From Mycobacterium innocens (GTDB taxonomy: Bacteria > Actinomycetota > Actinomycetes > Mycobacteriales > Mycobacteriaceae): DNA of 57,282 nucleotides. The notes beneath the pieces were generated by a model that searched no databases, had not been told where the DNA came from, and was given only the letters and a program-made list of their open reading frames with translations. Position numbers and translations under genes: made by a program. Below, piece by piece: positions 1 to 8,301 of the stretch (positions are counted from its first letter, which is position 1; each line of letters starts with the position of its first letter). The stretch spans positions 1-57,282 of the forward strand of contig NZ_UPHQ01000140.1 of the NCBI RefSeq assembly GCF_900566055.1, in the 5' to 3' direction.

Positions 1-117
1 GACACGCAGATGAAAGCCCTTGAAACCGAACATATCCTGACCCGCCACGACTTCCACGGCGAATGGAACTACACCCTCAGTCCCAGACCGCGACACGCCG
101 ACAGCGACCTAGATTAA
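1..117 (+). CDS. ISAzo13-type transposase, C-terminal fragment
   Basis: An open frame enters from the left edge and stops with TAA at 115-117. It gives the last 38 residues of a protein. The segment with HDFHGEWNYTL followed by a short Pro/Arg-rich tail resembles the end of the DDE transposases of the ISAzo13 (Rhodopirellula-type) family. The fragment is too short to show catalytic residues, and nothing can be said about the rest of the element. No terminal inverted repeat could be identified just downstream. The family call is by motif memory only. Confidence 0.65.
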   Translation, partial: DTQMKALETEHILTRHDFHGEWNYTLSPRPRHADSDLD

Positions 118-442
118 TTTATCGCAAGCCCTAACGGCGGGCACGACGGCAGCGCTTTGCAGGACATCTCGGCCGGTGCGGTCCGGGGATATCAAGAACC
201 CTGACCTCGCCCCGGCTAGCAGGGATCCGACGGTGTGGAGGCGTTTCGAGGATCAAGCCGAGTTGCATTCCCAGTTGACGATCCACCCCCCGCCGAGCCG
301 GTTGATGGCGTCGTCTTGTGCCGCGCTGAGCGTGTTGCCAGTTCCTCCTCGGCGGGATAGGCATGTCGGGGATCAAACGCCAGACACCCACTTCGCAAGT
401 CGTCTCCAACCTGCTCAAGCCAGCTGGAAAGGGGTGAGGAAA
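118..442. other. 325 bp with no convincing gene, next to an IS end
   Basis: All six frames give only short arginine/proline-rich readings. On the minus strand a short stretch near 257-330 reads as AQDDAINRLGGGWIVNWE before a stop. It looks more protein-like than its surroundings and could be the end of a lost gene, but it has no usable start. The right outer end of the ISAzo13-type element probably lies in the first part of this stretch. Confidence 0.4.
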
Positions 443-518
443 ATGACGATAAGACTCAGGTGTCGAACCGCACTTGGAGCCGCCGGCTTAGCGGGTGTCG
501 CCGTTGTGACCCTCACGC
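443..518 (+). pseudogene. Start of an exported protein, cut off by a recombination junction
   Basis: ATG at 443 follows a good ribosome-binding site (GGAAAGGGGTGAGG). The first 28 codons give a short basic start (MTIRLRCR) and then a continuous Ala/Gly/Val/Leu helix, which is typical of a signal peptide or membrane anchor. After about codon 26 the frame runs into sequence that belongs, in another frame, to a CsoR-like regulator, so the original mature protein is gone. The frame stays open to 649 and could still make a 68-residue product. The original identity cannot be recovered from the signal sequence. Confidence 0.45.
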
Positions 519-649
519 TCGGTGGCGTTGAACCTGCTCGACGAGCATCTCGACTCCTGCGTGGCCGAGGCGATCGCCGAGGGGGCGACGAGGCCCAGGT
601 GAAGCTCGCCGCGGCCTCGGCCGCTATCGCACGGCTTGTTCGCTCGTAA
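519..649 (+). pseudogene. CsoR-family copper-sensing repressor, C-terminal remnant with frameshift
   Basis: Frame 3 from about 519 reads VALNLLDEHLDSCVAEAIAE. Frame 2 from 581 then continues GGDEAQVKLAAASAAIARLVRS to a TAA. Joined, they are the typical C-terminal helices of CsoR/RcnR metal-sensing repressors, including the Cys of the metal-binding helix. The frames join if one G is restored to the G-run at about 581-585, so a single-base deletion broke the gene. A TGA at 507-509 in the upstream frame shows that the N-terminal half is missing. The remnant sits directly behind an unrelated signal-peptide start, marking a deletion or insertion junction close to the IS fragment. Confidence 0.65.
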
Positions 650-718
650 TCGCCCACCACGCTATCGTGGTTGGACCGAGCCGGCGCCTCGATGACGTAG
701 CCGGCCACCATCGCCGAC

Positions 719-1933
719 TCACTTCCCCGTCAAGATGCGGTACTGGGCCGCGATCATCTGATGCACATCGGCCTCATGGTCAGACCATGCGTCGAAGGCG
801 TAGCGGTCCGCGTTGGCCGCACACCAAAAAGCCAAGTGCGCTGTGAAACATTGAGCCTTAGGCATGCCCGTGATTCCGGTTGTCGGCTTGAGAGTGCCGG
901 CTGCTTGGGCGGCCAATTCGGCCACGATGCGCCGCGCCGACCCGGCATCAGCGGCTTGGTAGACGCTACCGGTGGTGGTGTATGACGCTTGCTGCAGGGC
1001 AACGGATCTGAATAGCGCTTGGGTACGGACCGGATCCTCCGCGAAGTGGCGTATCCCGAGCTGGTCATAAGCGCCATCCTCCACGGTGTCGTTACCCTGC
1101 GCGGGGGGCAAGGTGCGGGCGAACAGCCCGCCGGGATCGATGGGCAGTTGCGCCAGCCGATCGGGTGGGGTCGGGCTGAATTTGTCGATCAGCGGTTGCT
1201 GGAGCTCCAGGGTGGCGGCAATCAATTGAACGGCGTTGTCGAAACTTTCCGCCGAATCTGCCGCTTGACACAACACATAGGACCCGTGCGCGGTGATCGC
1301 GATCACCGAGAACCGATCCGGTCCCTCCCGCAAATCCTTGCTACGGTAGGTCACGGCCGCGCTGTCGGGGTGTCGAGGGATCGAAAAAGGTTGAGTGGTA
1401 ACAGGTTTGTCAGCGAACGGCAGGGTCAAGGCGGCCGCCTTGGCCCTCATCGCCGCCACGGCGGCGGTGGCGTCGTCGGGACCGGCCAGCCGCAACACGA
1501 GGTTGACCAAGCCCTTGTATGTCCCCGTAGCGGTATAGCGGGCACTGGCAAACCCGGCCAGGAAGTGATGATCTTCAAGACCGTCGCCAATGGGGCTGCC
1601 CAAAAAGAAATTGACCGTGCCGGGGCCCTTCACCAAGCCGGTGCCAAGCTGTTCGTACGTGACCAGGCTGGGTTCTGCTTCCCACGGGCCGAGCACGTTA
1701 GTGGCCATCCGCCGCGACTCAGCCAAGCCGCCCTCAATCGGGTCGCCGGCCAGGCCGAACGGCGGCCGCGACGTTATCGGATAGTCTCCAGTGTCCAGCA
1801 ATTCGACATCAACACCGTCCCAGCCGGCGGCCCCGGGTGCGGGGACCGCGCGGCCGTCAATCGTCGAGGAACATCCAGCCACCAGCGACACCGCAGCGGC
1901 AACGGCGGCCCACAAGCGAATCAGCGTGCTCAT
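719..1933 (-). CDS. Secreted lipoprotein of the mycobacterial DUF7373-like family
   Basis: 404 residues. The frame is open further upstream, but MSTLIRL at 1933 is the natural start because a lipoprotein signal follows directly: a hydrophobic stretch ends in a lipobox (SLVAGC) with Cys near residue 20. The mature part has no transmembrane segment and is predicted to be anchored on the outer face of the membrane. It resembles the large mycobacterial lipoprotein group often annotated as DUF7373 or sensor-domain-like, with late conserved cysteines (KAQCFTAHLAFWCA). The function is unknown. It lies alone, pointing away from the sugar-transport operon and separated from it by a broken small gene. 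Confidence 0.75.
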   Translation of the reverse strand: MSTLIRLWAAVAAAVSLVAGCSSTIDGRAVPAPGAAGWDGVDVELLDTGDYPITSRPPFGLAGDPIEGGLAESRRMATNVLGPWEAEPSLVTYEQLGTGLVKGPGTVNFFLGSPIGDGLEDHHFLAGFASARYTATGTYKGLVNLVLRLAGPDDATAAVAAMRAKAAALTLPFADKPVTTQPFSIPRHPDSAAVTYRSKDLREGPDRFSVIAITAHGSYVLCQAADSAESFDNAVQLIAATLELQQPLIDKFSPTPPDRLAQLPIDPGGLFARTLPPAQGNDTVEDGAYDQLGIRHFAEDPVRTQALFRSVALQQASYTTTGSVYQAADAGSARRIVAELAAQAAGTLKPTTGITGMPKAQCFTAHLAFWCAANADRYAFDAWSDHEADVHQMIAAQYRILTGK

Positions 1934-2112
1934 CAGGGCATCAGCATCACATATTGCTGTTGATTCCGCCGGTTGACGGTAACCGAGAAACGGCCCCATC
2001 CATGCACACCAACCGGCCGTGGCGTTCGGCCACGCCGGTGGGGCCAATGACCTCCCAGACGGTGGTCGAGTCGACCCATACCGGCTGAATGCACTGATCC
2101 GATGCCGCCGGT

Positions 2113-2474
2113 CTAAGGCGTCAGCAGGCCGTATATGTGTAGAAACCAGGCCGCAAGCCCCATGGCCTGACATGCGGCCCGGTCGTCACCGACGATGTCC
2201 TTGACCTCCAAGCCAACCAAACGAAGATTTAGCACGGCTAGCTCCGCCGTATCGACCGTGCACAGCCAATACGGCTCCGCGAGCACCTTTTCCGCCGTCG
2301 TCGAGGCTGCGTCGGTTCCACGCTGGACTTCCACCATGCACGCCTGGATCGAATCCGCCAGATAGATCGCCGGGAACAGCAGCGGCGGATTTCATCGCCC
2401 GCCAAACCTACGCGTACCCTCTGCAGATAGCGCGTCCCGGTGCGCCGCGGCGTTGCGGCGACAGCAGACTTCAC
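2113..2474 (-). pseudogene. Small hypothetical gene with a single-base frameshift
   Basis: GTG at 2474 has an excellent ribosome-binding site (GAGGAGGGG at about 2479-2487) and opens MKSAVAATPRRTGTRYLQ, reading to ...VGLAGDEIR. There the frame fails near 2383-2389. Adding one base continues the reading in the next frame as PLLFPAIYLADSIQACM and on to the stop at 2113 (end: AAWFLHIYGLLTP). The repaired product is about 120 residues. The strong initiation site and smooth continuation argue for a recently broken gene. A 74-residue product from the ATG at 2337 is the only other option. I do not recognise the family. It lies downstream of the patatin gene on the same strand. Confidence 0.5.
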
Positions 2475-2687
2475 TGATCCCCTCCTCGGGAACTGAACAA
2501 CGGTTGGTGCCATTCAGAGCACCCGAAGAGGTGGTTCCCCACACCCACAAGGCGCGCGCCACCGCACGCCGAGGCGGCGCGGCTACGGCTGCGTGGTCCC
2601 CACACCAGGACGGCCACACCAGCACGGCCAGAAGCGGCAGCCGTCGCGACGCGGGTCCTCGGGAAACGCTGTCTCAGCTGGCTAGTC

Positions 2688-3665
2688 TTAGACCAATGGG
2701 GTGGCAGGGCCGCCGCACGCCGCGATGTAGTCCTGGTAGTTCCAGGTCTGCAGAAACTCTTGACCGGCTTGTAACCCGCGCTGGTACAGGGCCTCGCGTT
2801 GTTCGGCGGTGATATCGAAGTCGATCGGGCTAATCTCATCGGCGGGGACGAACATCGTGCGCCGCACGGTGCACGGGTCGTCGATGTAGGCGTTGTCCTG
2901 GTTGCTGACCAACGTCTCAACGGCGGCGATTCCCAACGACACCGGCCCGTGAACCGGATGCGTGGGCGGAATACCCGGACGCGACGACAGCCGGATCCCG
3001 AAAGTCGGCCACTCCGGCCCGCCGTCGGACCGGTCGAACAGCCCCACCGGAAAGTTCGACAGCAATGCTCCGTCAACCCACGTCGCGCCGGCAACCCGAA
3101 CCGGCTCGAACACGAACGGAATCGCCGACGAGGCATGGACCGCGCGCGCGACCGAAAAGTCGTCCGGGTCAATGCCATAGGAGTCCAGATCCCACGGGAT
3201 GCGAACCAACCGCCGCCGCGACAGGTCACTGGCGGTGACCACCAGCGACCAGGCGAACTGTTCGGGCTCGTCGCCGGTACGCAAGTCGGCGAAAGTGCGC
3301 ACGCCCAGGTCGGCCAGCAAACCGGTGAGCAGCTGTTCCAGATAGGCTCCCTGATACACACCATCCGACGTCAGCAGCGAGAGCACCCCGCCGATCAACG
3401 GCACACGTCCGATAAGACTGCGGTCGAGGAACTTCGAGTAGTCGATGCTGCGCATGATCTCGGAAAGACGTGTCAGCGGTTCCCCCGCAACCTGCAGCGC
3501 GGCGACCAGTGACGCGACGATCGCACCGGCGCTGGTCCCTGCGACACGGGGAAACCTATAGCCGGCCGCGCCCAGCGCGTCCACCGCACCGACCAGTCCG
3601 ATCCCCCGGACCCCGCCGCCTTCGCATACCAGATCCACACGTTGGGTGCTCACCGCCGTCACCAT
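2688..3665 (-). CDS. Patatin-like phospholipase (Rv2037c-like)
   Basis: 325 residues from ATG 3665. The N-terminus shows the patatin oxyanion-hole motif GGGVRG (residues about 16-21), then the nucleophile elbow GTSAG around residue 45. The second member of the Ser-Asp dyad is likely in VDGALLSNFPVGLF. This is the Ser/Asp lipid acyl hydrolase fold, and the expected activity is hydrolysis of phospholipid or neutral-lipid esters. There is no signal peptide. It is the last gene read from the sugar ABC operon strand, 41 bp beyond the ATPase stop, so co-transcription is possible. From memory it occupies the position of M. tuberculosis Rv2037c. Substrate unknown. Confidence 0.85.
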   Translation of the reverse strand: MVTAVSTQRVDLVCEGGGVRGIGLVGAVDALGAAGYRFPRVAGTSAGAIVASLVAALQVAGEPLTRLSEIMRSIDYSKFLDRSLIGRVPLIGGVLSLLTSDGVYQGAYLEQLLTGLLADLGVRTFADLRTGDEPEQFAWSLVVTASDLSRRRLVRIPWDLDSYGIDPDDFSVARAVHASSAIPFVFEPVRVAGATWVDGALLSNFPVGLFDRSDGGPEWPTFGIRLSSRPGIPPTHPVHGPVSLGIAAVETLVSNQDNAYIDDPCTVRRTMFVPADEISPIDFDITAEQREALYQRGLQAGQEFLQTWNYQDYIAACGGPATPLV

Positions 3666-3706
3666 AGCCTCATCATGGGTGGTTACCGGTATGCGGCACA
3701 GCGATG

Positions 3707-4777
3707 TCAGGCAATCCGACGGCCGTCGGCTCCGAAGAAGTGCAGTTGACCGGGTTGGGGGTGCAGACGCACCCGGCTGCCACGCTCGGGCGGCTGGCGG
3801 CCGTCCGTGCGAGCGACGATCGCCTGACCGGCAAGCTGGCCTGCCCCGCTGATCCGGCCATACAGATAGGCGTCGGCGCCGAGCTCCTCGACCACGTCGA
3901 CCTCGATTTCGACGCCGGCGTTGCCCACCTCGAAATGTTCAGGACGAATGCCGACAACAATCTCCGCTGCGCCGGCGGCTATCTCGCGTGGTACACCTAT
4001 AGGCCAATCCCCCAGCGTCACTGCGGAATCGGCGATCGGTAAGGTGAACAGATTCATCGCCGGGGACCCGATGAATCCGGCGACGAACACGTTGTCCGGG
4101 TTGCGGTAGAGTTCCCGCGGCGGCGCGCATTGTTGCAACACCCCGTCGCACAGCACCGCGACCCGGTCTCCCATCGTCATGGCCTCCACCTGATCATGGG
4201 TGACGTAGACCGTCGTGGTACCGAGTTGACGTTGTAATGCGGCGATCTGATTGCGGGTTTGCACCCGCAGCTTGGCGTCGAGGTTGGACAGCGGCTCGTC
4301 CATCAGGAACACCTGCGGACGGCGCACAATGGCGCGCCCCATTGCCACCCGCTGGCGTTGTCCGCCGGAGAGCTCCTTGGGCTTGCGGTCCAAGTATGGC
4401 TGCAAATCAAGCAATTTCGCTGCGGCCAGCACTCTTTCGCGGATCTCCGGCTTCGGCGTCTTGGCGACCTTCAACGCGAATCCCATGTTCTGCGCCACCG
4501 TCATGTGCGGGTAGAGGGCGTAGTTCTGGAAGACCATGGCGACATCGCGATCCTTGGGATCGACATTGGTGACGTCCCGGTCGCCGATCCGGATCCTGCC
4601 CGAATCCAGTTTCTCCAAACCGGCCACCATCCGCAGCGACGTGGTCTTGCCGCATCCAGACGGTCCGACCAGCACGACGAACTCACCGTCGCCGACGACG
4701 AGATCCAGACGGTCCAGTGCGGGCCGGTCTGCGCCCGGGTACCGCCGGGTCGCCTCCTCGAAACTCACCGTGGCCAT
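3707..4777 (-). CDS. Sugar ABC transporter ATP-binding protein (Rv2038c-like)
   Basis: 356 residues. Walker A is GPSGCGKTT (about residues 38-46), the signature is LSGGQRQRVAMGRAI, and Walker B with D-loop is VFLMDEPLSNLDAKL. The H-loop His is in VYVTHDQVEAM. The C-terminal 110 residues form the OB-fold regulatory domain (PEHFEVG...) typical of the MalK/UgpC subfamily that energises CUT1 carbohydrate importers. It starts 4 bp after the stop of the upstream permease, so the genes are translationally linked. Together with the two permeases and the binding lipoprotein it makes a complete importer. Some MalK-type ATPases serve several importers, so this one could too. Confidence 0.92.
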   Translation of the reverse strand: MATVSFEEATRRYPGADRPALDRLDLVVGDGEFVVLVGPSGCGKTTSLRMVAGLEKLDSGRIRIGDRDVTNVDPKDRDVAMVFQNYALYPHMTVAQNMGFALKVAKTPKPEIRERVLAAAKLLDLQPYLDRKPKELSGGQRQRVAMGRAIVRRPQVFLMDEPLSNLDAKLRVQTRNQIAALQRQLGTTTVYVTHDQVEAMTMGDRVAVLCDGVLQQCAPPRELYRNPDNVFVAGFIGSPAMNLFTLPIADSAVTLGDWPIGVPREIAAGAAEIVVGIRPEHFEVGNAGVEIEVDVVEELGADAYLYGRISGAGQLAGQAIVARTDGRQPPERGSRVRLHPQPGQLHFFGADGRRIA

Positions 4778-4781
4778 GCGG

Positions 4782-5624
4782 CTAGCCGCCGAGTCCGGTC
4801 GCGGCGATACTGCGGATAAACGAGCGCTGCGCCACCGCGTAGACCAGCACCAACGGCAGCAGGATCAGCATCGACGTCGCCATGAAAACCGGCCAGCGCG
4901 CCACGTATTCGCCGCGCAACCGCACCAGGCCCAGGGTCAGCGTGGCCAGGCTGTTGCGTTGGATCATCAGCAGCGGCCAGAGAAAATCGTTCCACACGTT
5001 CACCCAGGTGAGCACCGCCAGCACCATCACTGCCGGCCTGGCATGCGGCAACAGGATCCGCCAGTAGATCTGCCAGGGCGAGCAGCCGTCCAGAATCGCC
5101 GCCTCTTCGAGATCCGCCGGGAGAGTGCGGAAGAACTGCCGCATGAGGTAGGTGCCGAAGGCGCTACCGAACAACCCCGGCACGATCATCGCCCACGGCG
5201 TGTCCACCCACCCCAGGACGCGCATGAGAATGAACTGCGGAATCACGGTGACCGTCAGCGGCACCATGAGCGTGCCCAGATACATGACGAACAAGGTGTC
5301 GCGGCCGCGAAAATGCAGTCGCGCGAAGGCGTATCCGGCGAGCGAGCAGAAGAACACCTGACCAGCGGTGACGCAGCCGGCATACAGCACCGTGTTGAAA
5401 AGCATTCTCCAGAACGGCATCAGCGCGAATACATCGCCGTAGTTGGACCACTGCGGGTGGTCGGGGACCAATGTCGGTTGGCTCACCTCGCCTTCCCCCT
5501 TCAACGAGCCCGACAGGGCCCACATGATCGGGAACAGGGCGCACCAGGCGATCGCGATCAGCGCGGTGTACAGAGCCAGGGCGCGAACAACGTTGCGCAT
5601 GACCACTCGATCAGCCGAGCCCAC
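4782..5624 (-). CDS. Sugar ABC transporter permease, MalG type (Rv2039c-like)
   Basis: 280 residues, with about six hydrophobic segments and the EAA loop contacting the ATPase (LEEAAILDGCSPWQIYWRI, about residues 165-185). This places it in the MalG/UgpE half of CUT1 importers. The start is taken at GTG 5624 because GGGAGG lies six to seven bases upstream. An ATG at 5600 is the alternative. The GTG start overlaps the upstream permease stop by 14 bases, as expected for coupled membrane subunits. The substrate is not readable from the sequence. Confidence 0.9.
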   Translation of the reverse strand: MGSADRVVMRNVVRALALYTALIAIAWCALFPIMWALSGSLKGEGEVSQPTLVPDHPQWSNYGDVFALMPFWRMLFNTVLYAGCVTAGQVFFCSLAGYAFARLHFRGRDTLFVMYLGTLMVPLTVTVIPQFILMRVLGWVDTPWAMIVPGLFGSAFGTYLMRQFFRTLPADLEEAAILDGCSPWQIYWRILLPHARPAVMVLAVLTWVNVWNDFLWPLLMIQRNSLATLTLGLVRLRGEYVARWPVFMATSMLILLPLVLVYAVAQRSFIRSIAATGLGG

Positions 5625-6561
5625 GGGAAACCTCCCACGAGCGGCGTCGCGTGAGGCGCAGCTGAAGTACGGTCAACACCAGCAAGACGGCGAACATCAC
5701 CCAGGCCAGCGCCGAGGCGTAACCGAATTCCAGGAATCCAAAGGCGTTTTGGAAGAGCATGATGCCCAAGACATAGGTTCCGGTTTCCGGTCCCCCGTTC
5801 GCACCGGTGAGAACGTAGACCAGATCGAAAGCCTGGAATGCGTGGATGATCGAGATGACCACGACGAACGACATCGCGCCGCGGATCAACGGCACCGTGA
5901 TCGACACGAACTGCCGTATCTCGCCGGCACCGTCGATTTTGGCTGCCTCGTAGACGGTTTCGGGAACCCCCTGCATCGCGGCCAGCAGCACGACGGTGGC
6001 AAACGGCACGCTTCGCCACACACTGACCAGGCACAACGAGGCCATGGCCCACCTGGGTTCGATCAGCCATGGGATCGGGCCGATGCCGACCCAGCCCAAC
6101 ATGATGTTGAGCAATCCGTTGTTGGTATCGAACACGAATTGCCAGATCACCGCCATCACCACCGACGAAATGGCCAACGGCAAGAACGTGATCGTCCGAA
6201 AGATGCCGATGCCCTTGACTTTCCGGTTCAGCACTCCGGCAATGGCGAGGCTGATGAGAACGGTCGGGGCAACCGTCCCGACAGTGAAGATCGCCGTGTT
6301 GCGCACCGCGATGAGGAACAGCGGGTCAGCGGTGAACAGGTCGCGGAAATTCCGCAGACCCACAAACGTTGGCGGGGTGAACAGGTCCCAGCTCTGAAAG
6401 CTCATGTATAGCGAGAACCCGAGCGGGAACAGCATGAACACCACGACGGCAGTCAGGTTCGGTGCGACGAACAATCGCCCGGCCCACGGCCGTCGGCGCC
6501 AGAGGCTCGGCCTTTTAGGGCGCTTCGCGGTGCCCGGATCGGGTGTGTCGATCGACGTCAC
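5611..6561 (-). CDS. Sugar ABC transporter permease, MalF type (Rv2040c-like)
   Basis: 316 residues from GTG 6561. The GTG overlaps the binding-protein stop as GTGA, a four-base coupling signature that decides the start although the frame is open further upstream. The product begins with a basic cytoplasmic stretch (KRPKRPSLWRRR), followed by a first transmembrane helix (LTAVVVFMLFPLGFSLYM). The EAA loop (VYEAAKIDGAGEIRQF) is typical of the MalF/UgpA half of CUT1 carbohydrate importers. It pairs with the next permease and is the second gene of the operon. Confidence 0.9.
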   Translation of the reverse strand: MTSIDTPDPGTAKRPKRPSLWRRRPWAGRLFVAPNLTAVVVFMLFPLGFSLYMSFQSWDLFTPPTFVGLRNFRDLFTADPLFLIAVRNTAIFTVGTVAPTVLISLAIAGVLNRKVKGIGIFRTITFLPLAISSVVMAVIWQFVFDTNNGLLNIMLGWVGIGPIPWLIEPRWAMASLCLVSVWRSVPFATVVLLAAMQGVPETVYEAAKIDGAGEIRQFVSITVPLIRGAMSFVVVISIIHAFQAFDLVYVLTGANGGPETGTYVLGIMLFQNAFGFLEFGYASALAWVMFAVLLVLTVLQLRLTRRRSWEVSRGLG

Positions 6562-7874
6562 GGACTGCGCAGCACCTCGTCGACGGCTCGCGACAGCCCG
6601 GTCAGCGATGTCGCCGGGCGGGATCCGCGTAGTACCGGTCCGAAGGTGCGTTCCATCAGGGCGTAGACCTTCGGCCACGCCGGGGTGATGGGCAGGCCCT
6701 GGGAATGGCTCGGTCCTCCGGTGAGTACGGCGAGATTGTCAACCCTACTGTGTGCTTTGGCGAATCCGGCCGAGTTGATCGCAGACCACACGACCGGCAC
6801 GAAAAGGTTGGTTTCGCCGATCAACGCCTGACCCACGGGTCCGGTTGCGAACTTGACGAACTCCCATGCCTGCTCCCGGCGCTGACAACTGGCCGCGATG
6901 GCCAATCCGGTGGCTCCGATATTGGAGCAGGGAGCGTGCCCCCGTGGGCCCAACGGCAGTGCGGTCACGTTGAAATCCAAGCCGTCGGCGCGGTCGAAAG
7001 TCTGGTAGCGCCAGTGCCCGCCCAATGCCATCGCCGCCTTGCCCCGCGAGAACAACTCCGGCGTGGCCGTCGACTGCAGCTCGGATACGGTGGGCGCCAC
7101 CTTGTGCTCGTTGGTCAGGTCGGCGTAGAACTGGACGGCTTCGGTGAAGGCGGCATTGTCGAAGTTGAGATGCGACGGGTTCATTCTCGGCGAGGACCAC
7201 GGCACGCCGTTGTTCATGGCGAACAGTCCGGCGGAGATGGTCGGGACGAAGGTGTCGACAAACCCCCACTGGCTGACCCGTCCCGCGGCATCGCGCTTGG
7301 TGAGCGCGCAGGCCGCGTCGAGGAATTCGGCAAAACTCCACGGCTGCTCCCAACTCGTGGGCGGTGGCCGAATGCCGGCCTCGGCGAAAAGCCGCTTGTT
7401 GTAGTACAAATAATTTCCCGACCATTGCTCCGGAAACGCGTATTGGCCGCCGCTATAGGTGAACGTCTCATACAGTGGCCCAATGCCGTCCGATGACAGC
7501 TCGGCGGCGAAACCGGGATCCCGCGCCAGCATGGTATTCAGGTCCAGGAGCACACCGCGGTCAGCCAATCCGCCGTAGCTCAACTCCCACGCCATCAGCA
7601 CATCGGGACATTTGCCGCCGGCGCAGAACGTCGATATCTGCTGCAGCGGCCCTGGCCCGGACAGCAAGGTCCGCACCTTGATGTCGGGGTAGCGGCGGCA
7701 GAACTCGTCGACGATGCGCATCCGGGCGTCCGCTTCGTCGGGATTGGCTGCGAAGAAGAAGGTCAAGGCGTCGTCGTCGGAGGCACACCCGGAGGGCCAC
7801 GGCGCCAACGACGCCACGGTGAGTGCACCCGCTCCCCGCAACAGGCGCCGCCGCGCGAACGGCTTGTCGAACAT
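6558..7874 (-). CDS. Sugar-binding lipoprotein of ABC importer (Rv2041c-like)
   Basis: 438 residues from ATG 7874, which has GGGAGC just upstream. The frame extends about 80 codons further but without coding character. The start carries twin basic residues (ARRRLLRGAGALTVASLAPW), then a Cys at about residue 29 (PSGC), so it is probably a lipoprotein, possibly exported by Tat because of the RRR pattern. The mature part is a family 1 extracellular solute-binding protein, with typical segments such as FDKPF near the start, DVLMAWELSYGGLA and WEFVKFATGP. It delivers a sugar or oligosaccharide to the two permeases encoded downstream. It is the first gene of the operon. Confidence 0.88.
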   Translation of the reverse strand: MFDKPFARRRLLRGAGALTVASLAPWPSGCASDDDALTFFFAANPDEADARMRIVDEFCRRYPDIKVRTLLSGPGPLQQISTFCAGGKCPDVLMAWELSYGGLADRGVLLDLNTMLARDPGFAAELSSDGIGPLYETFTYSGGQYAFPEQWSGNYLYYNKRLFAEAGIRPPPTSWEQPWSFAEFLDAACALTKRDAAGRVSQWGFVDTFVPTISAGLFAMNNGVPWSSPRMNPSHLNFDNAAFTEAVQFYADLTNEHKVAPTVSELQSTATPELFSRGKAAMALGGHWRYQTFDRADGLDFNVTALPLGPRGHAPCSNIGATGLAIAASCQRREQAWEFVKFATGPVGQALIGETNLFVPVVWSAINSAGFAKAHSRVDNLAVLTGGPSHSQGLPITPAWPKVYALMERTFGPVLRGSRPATSLTGLSRAVDEVLRSP

Positions 7875-8301
7875 GTTGCTCCCGGTTCTGGGCTTCGACT
7901 CCAGTGCCGACTGTATGTCATCTTCCTGGGTTGTCGGCGAGATATCCGAGTGTCCGTTGGGCAGAATTGTTGCAACACTTGGGAAATCAGTCCCGGTCCA
8001 CCCATCCACACCGCCTTCGGCGCACCCTCGGCTGCAGTGCGGCGCCGACGACAGGCCGGCGCGTTTGCTCAGACATGCCCGCGGCGGCCGCTTGTCTTGT
8101 TGACGCGCCATCCGACGATGCCCGATGATTTGTCGGCAGTGCGGTTCTTTGGCTTAGCTGGGTAATCGGGGCCCGCGGCCAGCAGTCCGATCCGGGCGAC
8201 CGGCACAGGAGCGAAATGCGCGACAGCGCCAAGCACTGTCACACCGATAACGCCCGCGGAACGGGCACCAGCAACCCAGTCGGCTTCGCGGGAGGTTCAC
8301 A
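7875..8301. other. 427-bp divergent promoter region, no gene
   Basis: This stretch separates the sugar ABC operon (minus strand) from the membrane phosphatase gene (plus strand). Frames through it are arginine/proline-rich extensions of neighbouring genes. It should hold both divergent promoters. The clearest element is the palindrome at 7968-7977, listed separately. Confidence 0.5.
7968..7977. promoter_or_regulatory. Perfect palindrome TGTTGCAACA, possible operator of the sugar ABC operon
   Basis: TGTTGCAACA is a perfect 10-bp dyad, and the symmetry extends outward to 14 of 16 positions (AA-N-TGTTGCAACA-N-TT). It lies about 95 bp upstream of the binding-lipoprotein start. Short central-CG or GC dyads of this kind are typical for LacI-family repressors that control sugar importers. 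No lacI-type gene is in the window, so the regulator would be elsewhere. The role is inferred. Confidence 0.4.

Noticed and set aside
1934..2173. 80-codon N-terminal extension of the DUF7373-like lipoprotein
   Set aside because: It has no signal or domain, and the lipoprotein signal begins exactly at ATG 1933.
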